Origin: Chalciporus piperatus
Taxonomy: Eukaryota > Basidiomycota > Agaricomycetes > Boletales > Boletaceae
Assembly: GCA_038093975.1 (NCBI GenBank)
Contig: JBBPTG010000480.1
Span: forward strand, 1-10,485
Direction of reading: 5' to 3'
Length of the DNA: 10,485 bases
The translations under genes and the position numbers were made by a program. Every line of letters begins with the position of its first letter. Position 1 is the stretch's first letter. The notes beneath the pieces were generated by a model. The model worked only from the letters and a program-made list of their open reading frames with translations. It had not been told where the DNA came from and did no database searches. This document shows, piece after piece, positions 7,759-10,485 of the stretch.

Positions 7759-8969
7759 ATGGCCCGTGGCAAGAAAATCTCTGAAGACCTTGCATGGGCA
7801 ATAATCTACATGCACTATGTATCGGGCATGGATGTCGCAGACATCAGTCATGTCATAATGCTACCCGAACGGACTATCTACCGCATCATCGAGTATCATC
7901 GTCGGACTGGCCTCGTCAAATCACACAATGTGTCTGCCCGTTTGCGTGAGGGGATACTAGGTCAGGATGATCTCCAGGTACACGGAACATGTTGTTTACT
8001 CCACTGGTCTCGTTCTCAAGGTCCTTTCAGTTTATCGAAGGATGCCTCGAGCATTCCCCAGATGCATACCTAGACGAGATCCAGCACAGTGTCGGAGAAG
8101 CAACTGAGAGTCATGTGTCAACCTCTACCATCTGGCGAGCTTTACGGAAACTTGACTACACTCACAAGAAAGTATGTAGTTTGTGCCATTTTCGCTATAG
8201 ATTAATTAAAGACACTCACGGACATGTAGATCTCAAAGGCTGCACTCGAGCGAAAAGAATCACATCGTTTACGCTATATTCTCAAGATGGGTGGCGAGTA
8301 TGAATATCAACAACTCATCTTCGTTGACGAGAGCGCCTTCGACCGACGAACAGCATATCGAACATATGGCCGAGCTCACCGAGGTCAACGGGTACATCAA
8401 AAAAGCTTTTATGTCCGGGGGAAAAGGTACGCTGCTCTCAGGATTTATGGAAAGCCATTACACTGTCTTGTCATTTAGGTACTCGATACTTCCCGCTCTG
8501 AGTGTTCGCGGAATGCTCTACTGTGAGATTATTGAAGGTGCCTTTAATATGACGCGTTTTCGCGACTTTATTACAGGACTTTTGGATCACATGCAACCTT
8601 TCCCAGCACCGAACTCCGTGATCGTGATGGACAATGCTCAAATACATAAGGACCCGTCCATGATCGAATTGGTTGAAGCTCGGTAGGCCGTTTTAATCTC
8701 GTTGATGGTGTGGCTTATATAGACATCACGTCAGGGGAATGAAGATCGAGTATTTGCCGGCATATTCCCCTGACTTCAACCCCATCGAACAAGCATTCTC
8801 GTACATCAAGTTATATGTTCGACGACACTATCCTCACTTTGCCCGCTCGAATGCTACAGGCTCTGATCCCATTGACGCTGCCGAAGTCTATGATATGTTG
8901 TTCAATGCTGTATACTCTATTAAACCTGAGCACGCAAGGGCTTTCTATCATCATTCAGGCTATCTGTAG
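7759..8969 (+). CDS. Tc1/mariner-like (IS630 superfamily) DD34E transposase
   Basis: A cut-and-paste transposase with five exons: 7759-7977, 8031-8171, 8230-8426, 8479-8682 and 8735-8969. The four GT-AG introns are 52-58 bp. Each junction keeps phase and restores family sequence, giving 331 residues, a normal length. A helix-turn-helix DNA-binding region occupies about residues 5-55 (DLAWAIIYMHYVSGMDVADI, LPERTIYRII), followed by a second winged-helix-like part with STSTIWRALRKLDYTHKK. The catalytic triad is D153 (FVDESAFDRR), D237 (VMDNAQIHK) and E272 (SPDFNPIEQAFSYIK), with 34 residues between the last two. No stop or frameshift is present, so the protein could be active. I could not find terminal inverted repeats, so whether this is a mobile copy or an immobilised one is open. 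Its stop lies 70 bp from the stop of the convergent gene. Confidence 0.9.
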
Positions 8970-9039
8970 TTTGTCACATTCACAATCAATTTTTTATATC
9001 TATGTATCAGATGCCAGTGGCATTACGTGGAGTCTGAGT

Positions 9040-10485
9040 CTATGCACGAACTCGCCGAGATCTATGCCCTGTCGCCCTATCATCAACCTTCCTCTTATCA
9101 GCCAATGCCCAATCATGCAGGCAGTGTGCATCACCCAATGACATACCAGTCATGTCCCGCAGTAGTTGAGGAGTTATACCTGAGCGAGTTAGATCATCGA
9201 GATAATGAAAGCCTTGCTCAGATAATATGCTCATCCACTGTGAATAGTTCCGGTAATGACGGCCTCGGGTCTCATGGCTGTCAAGAGACAAAAGCCAGTC
9301 ATCGAGTGATGGATAGGACACATCAACACTTTCAAGTTTAGATTCTGGCGAGAGCTGATCTGAGGAATACGATGGTGATCGGTGGCGCTTCTGGCGAGAA
9401 CGAGTCAGTGAATGCGGGCTTCTCCCACCATCATGACGGCCATGATGACAGTATGGTGTAGATGGTGGTGGGTATGCGTACGGCATCGGATAAGGGGGAA
9501 GCCCATATGGTGGTGGATAACCCGAATATGGGAACATTGGCATATGCGTGGGTGGAGTGTACATTTGTGCAGGGTATGATGGGAGTGGGGGAGCACCGTG
9601 CATTCCAGTCGGCAGTGATCCTGGTTGACCATAGGCCTGTGGGATGATTGGAACTTCATCAGCAGTCCCGGCGCGATTGTCGGGTGTCTGAGGTGGTGCG
9701 GCGAGACTTTCTTTCTTGATTAAGGTGGGCGGAACAGTAGAAACAGTAGCAACACCCAAGTCCTGCATGCAGTACACTTAGCGAGCTAGTTTGTTACACT
9801 GCGACTTTGAAACTACTCACAATCATTTTCGCCCAGATAGAGAGCTCCTTCATGCTAAATGCGTGATGGATTTTTGGCGGAAAGACCTTACAGGCCTTGT
9901 TGCACTGTTGACAATGATGGGCTTTGCATATATCGCCGATAAGCTTACGAAATTTGACGTCGCCGCCACCGAGAGGATCTCCGTCATCATCACTAGCTGA
10001 TTCTACGCCCCGGAGCAACGGCAACGGAGCCTTCTTCTTCCCCTTACCACGAGTGCCATGACCCTTCGCACAGATTAGTACGTCACTGTCACAGTGAGGT
10101 TGTATCTCTACATACCTTTTCTTGCCGACTGATACCATCATCAATCTCAACCAGTCGGATGTAAAAGTCGAGTAGCTTTGTTGGCCCCTTCCCTTTGTTT
10201 TTGGCCCCTTCGGCTTTCAGGTACTTGTATACATGCTTCTTCAGCGAGAGCCATTCTTCTTCGTTTTCGAGAGACATTGGAGCATCCTTTTTCTTTTCGT
10301 CCCAAGAAAAAACGTAGCCGAGATGAAGTCGCGAGGGCTCGCGAACCATCTTTGCGCCAACTGCAATGAGCATGTCGTTCCATGCACACGTTGAGGTAAG
10401 CGAGAGCTCTTTGACTAATTGACCACATGGGACTCGCAGCGGAAGGGTAAACGGCTTGCTCTCGGCTGCACAAACGAGAGGCAAT
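9040..10485 (-). CDS. Uncharacterised Cys/His-cluster, Pro/Tyr-rich, SAM-like protein (5' partial)
   Basis: Visible exons are 10116 to the right edge, 9821-10063 and 9040-9762. Introns are 10064-10115 (GTATGT donor, TACTAAT branch sequence, AAG acceptor) and 9763-9820 (GTGAGT donor, CAG acceptor), both phase 0. A possible acceptor (CTCTCGTTTGTGCAG, minus strand) at 10466-10480 could mean the first visible exon begins at 10465. The N-terminal visible part (KPFTLPLRVPCGQ, LHLGYVFSWDEKKK, EEEWLSLKKHVYKYL) may be a ubiquitin/PB1-like fold. A basic, acidic linker follows (TRGKGKKKAP, SASDDDGD). Then comes a metal-knuckle-like cluster CKAHHCQQCNKAC followed by HHAFSMKELSIWAKMI, and a Pro/Tyr-rich stretch (FPYSGYPPPYGLPPYPMPYA) with Arg/Ser-rich sequence. 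The last about 75 residues (SLDDWLLSLD, LTRSGITPQLLRDMTGMSLG) resemble a sterile alpha motif. I recall similar proteins as expanded families in mushroom genomes, with no known function. No link to mating is implied. Confidence 0.7.

Noticed and set aside
7538..7804. Plus-strand 88-codon frame overlapping the transposase start
   Set aside because: It is in another frame, highly basic with no domain, and the transposase frame from 7759 has full family similarity.
8970..9039. Possible right terminal inverted repeat of the transposon
   Set aside because: Compared by eye with 7400-7758 on the opposite strand; no matching stretch found.
9405..9659. Frames on both strands within the Pro/Tyr-rich region
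   Set aside because: Shadows caused by the biased codons of the minus-strand gene; no family features.

Overview
The window looks like a basidiomycete (Agaricomycete mushroom) nuclear genome. Genes are split by many short introns (44-59 bp) with fungal splice signals. It carries a STE3-type pheromone receptor surrounded by tiny lipopeptide-pheromone precursor genes ending in CaaX boxes. This is the arrangement of a B (pheromone/receptor, P/R) mating-type locus of a tetrapolar mushroom, or of its relatives in bipolar species. The exact species cannot be read from the sequence.

Layout. (1) 1-1150: a disrupted or atypically spliced pheromone precursor at 147-319 (+), then an intact precursor at 929-1078 (-, CVVA). 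(2) 1150-2326: about 1.2 kb with no recognisable gene. (3) 2327-3727 (-): a complete seven-exon STE3 receptor of 364 aa, including a 15-nt microexon. Its promoter has a TATA box and a sequence close to the pheromone-response element of other basidiomycetes. (4) 3830-5500: mostly non-coding DNA with a perfect 18-bp palindrome and an unassigned open frame. (5) 5510-5653 and 6569-6691 (+): two more intact precursors, ending CVIA and CVIS. (6) 6692-7758: a gene-poor spacer. (7) 7759-8969 (+): a complete five-exon Tc1/mariner-like DD34E transposase. (8) 9040 to the right edge (-): a multi-exon gene with a Cys/His cluster, a Pro/Tyr-rich stretch and a SAM-like C-terminus, with its 5' end outside the window.

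How the parts work together (family knowledge plus inference): the precursors would be trimmed, farnesylated and exported as lipopeptides. The receptor would sense pheromone from a compatible partner of a different B specificity and signal through a G protein and MAPK cascade to nuclear migration and clamp fusion. The spacers and the transposase fit the low-similarity, transposon-invaded character of such loci. All gene models come from reading frames and splice signals by eye; no similarity search was run.
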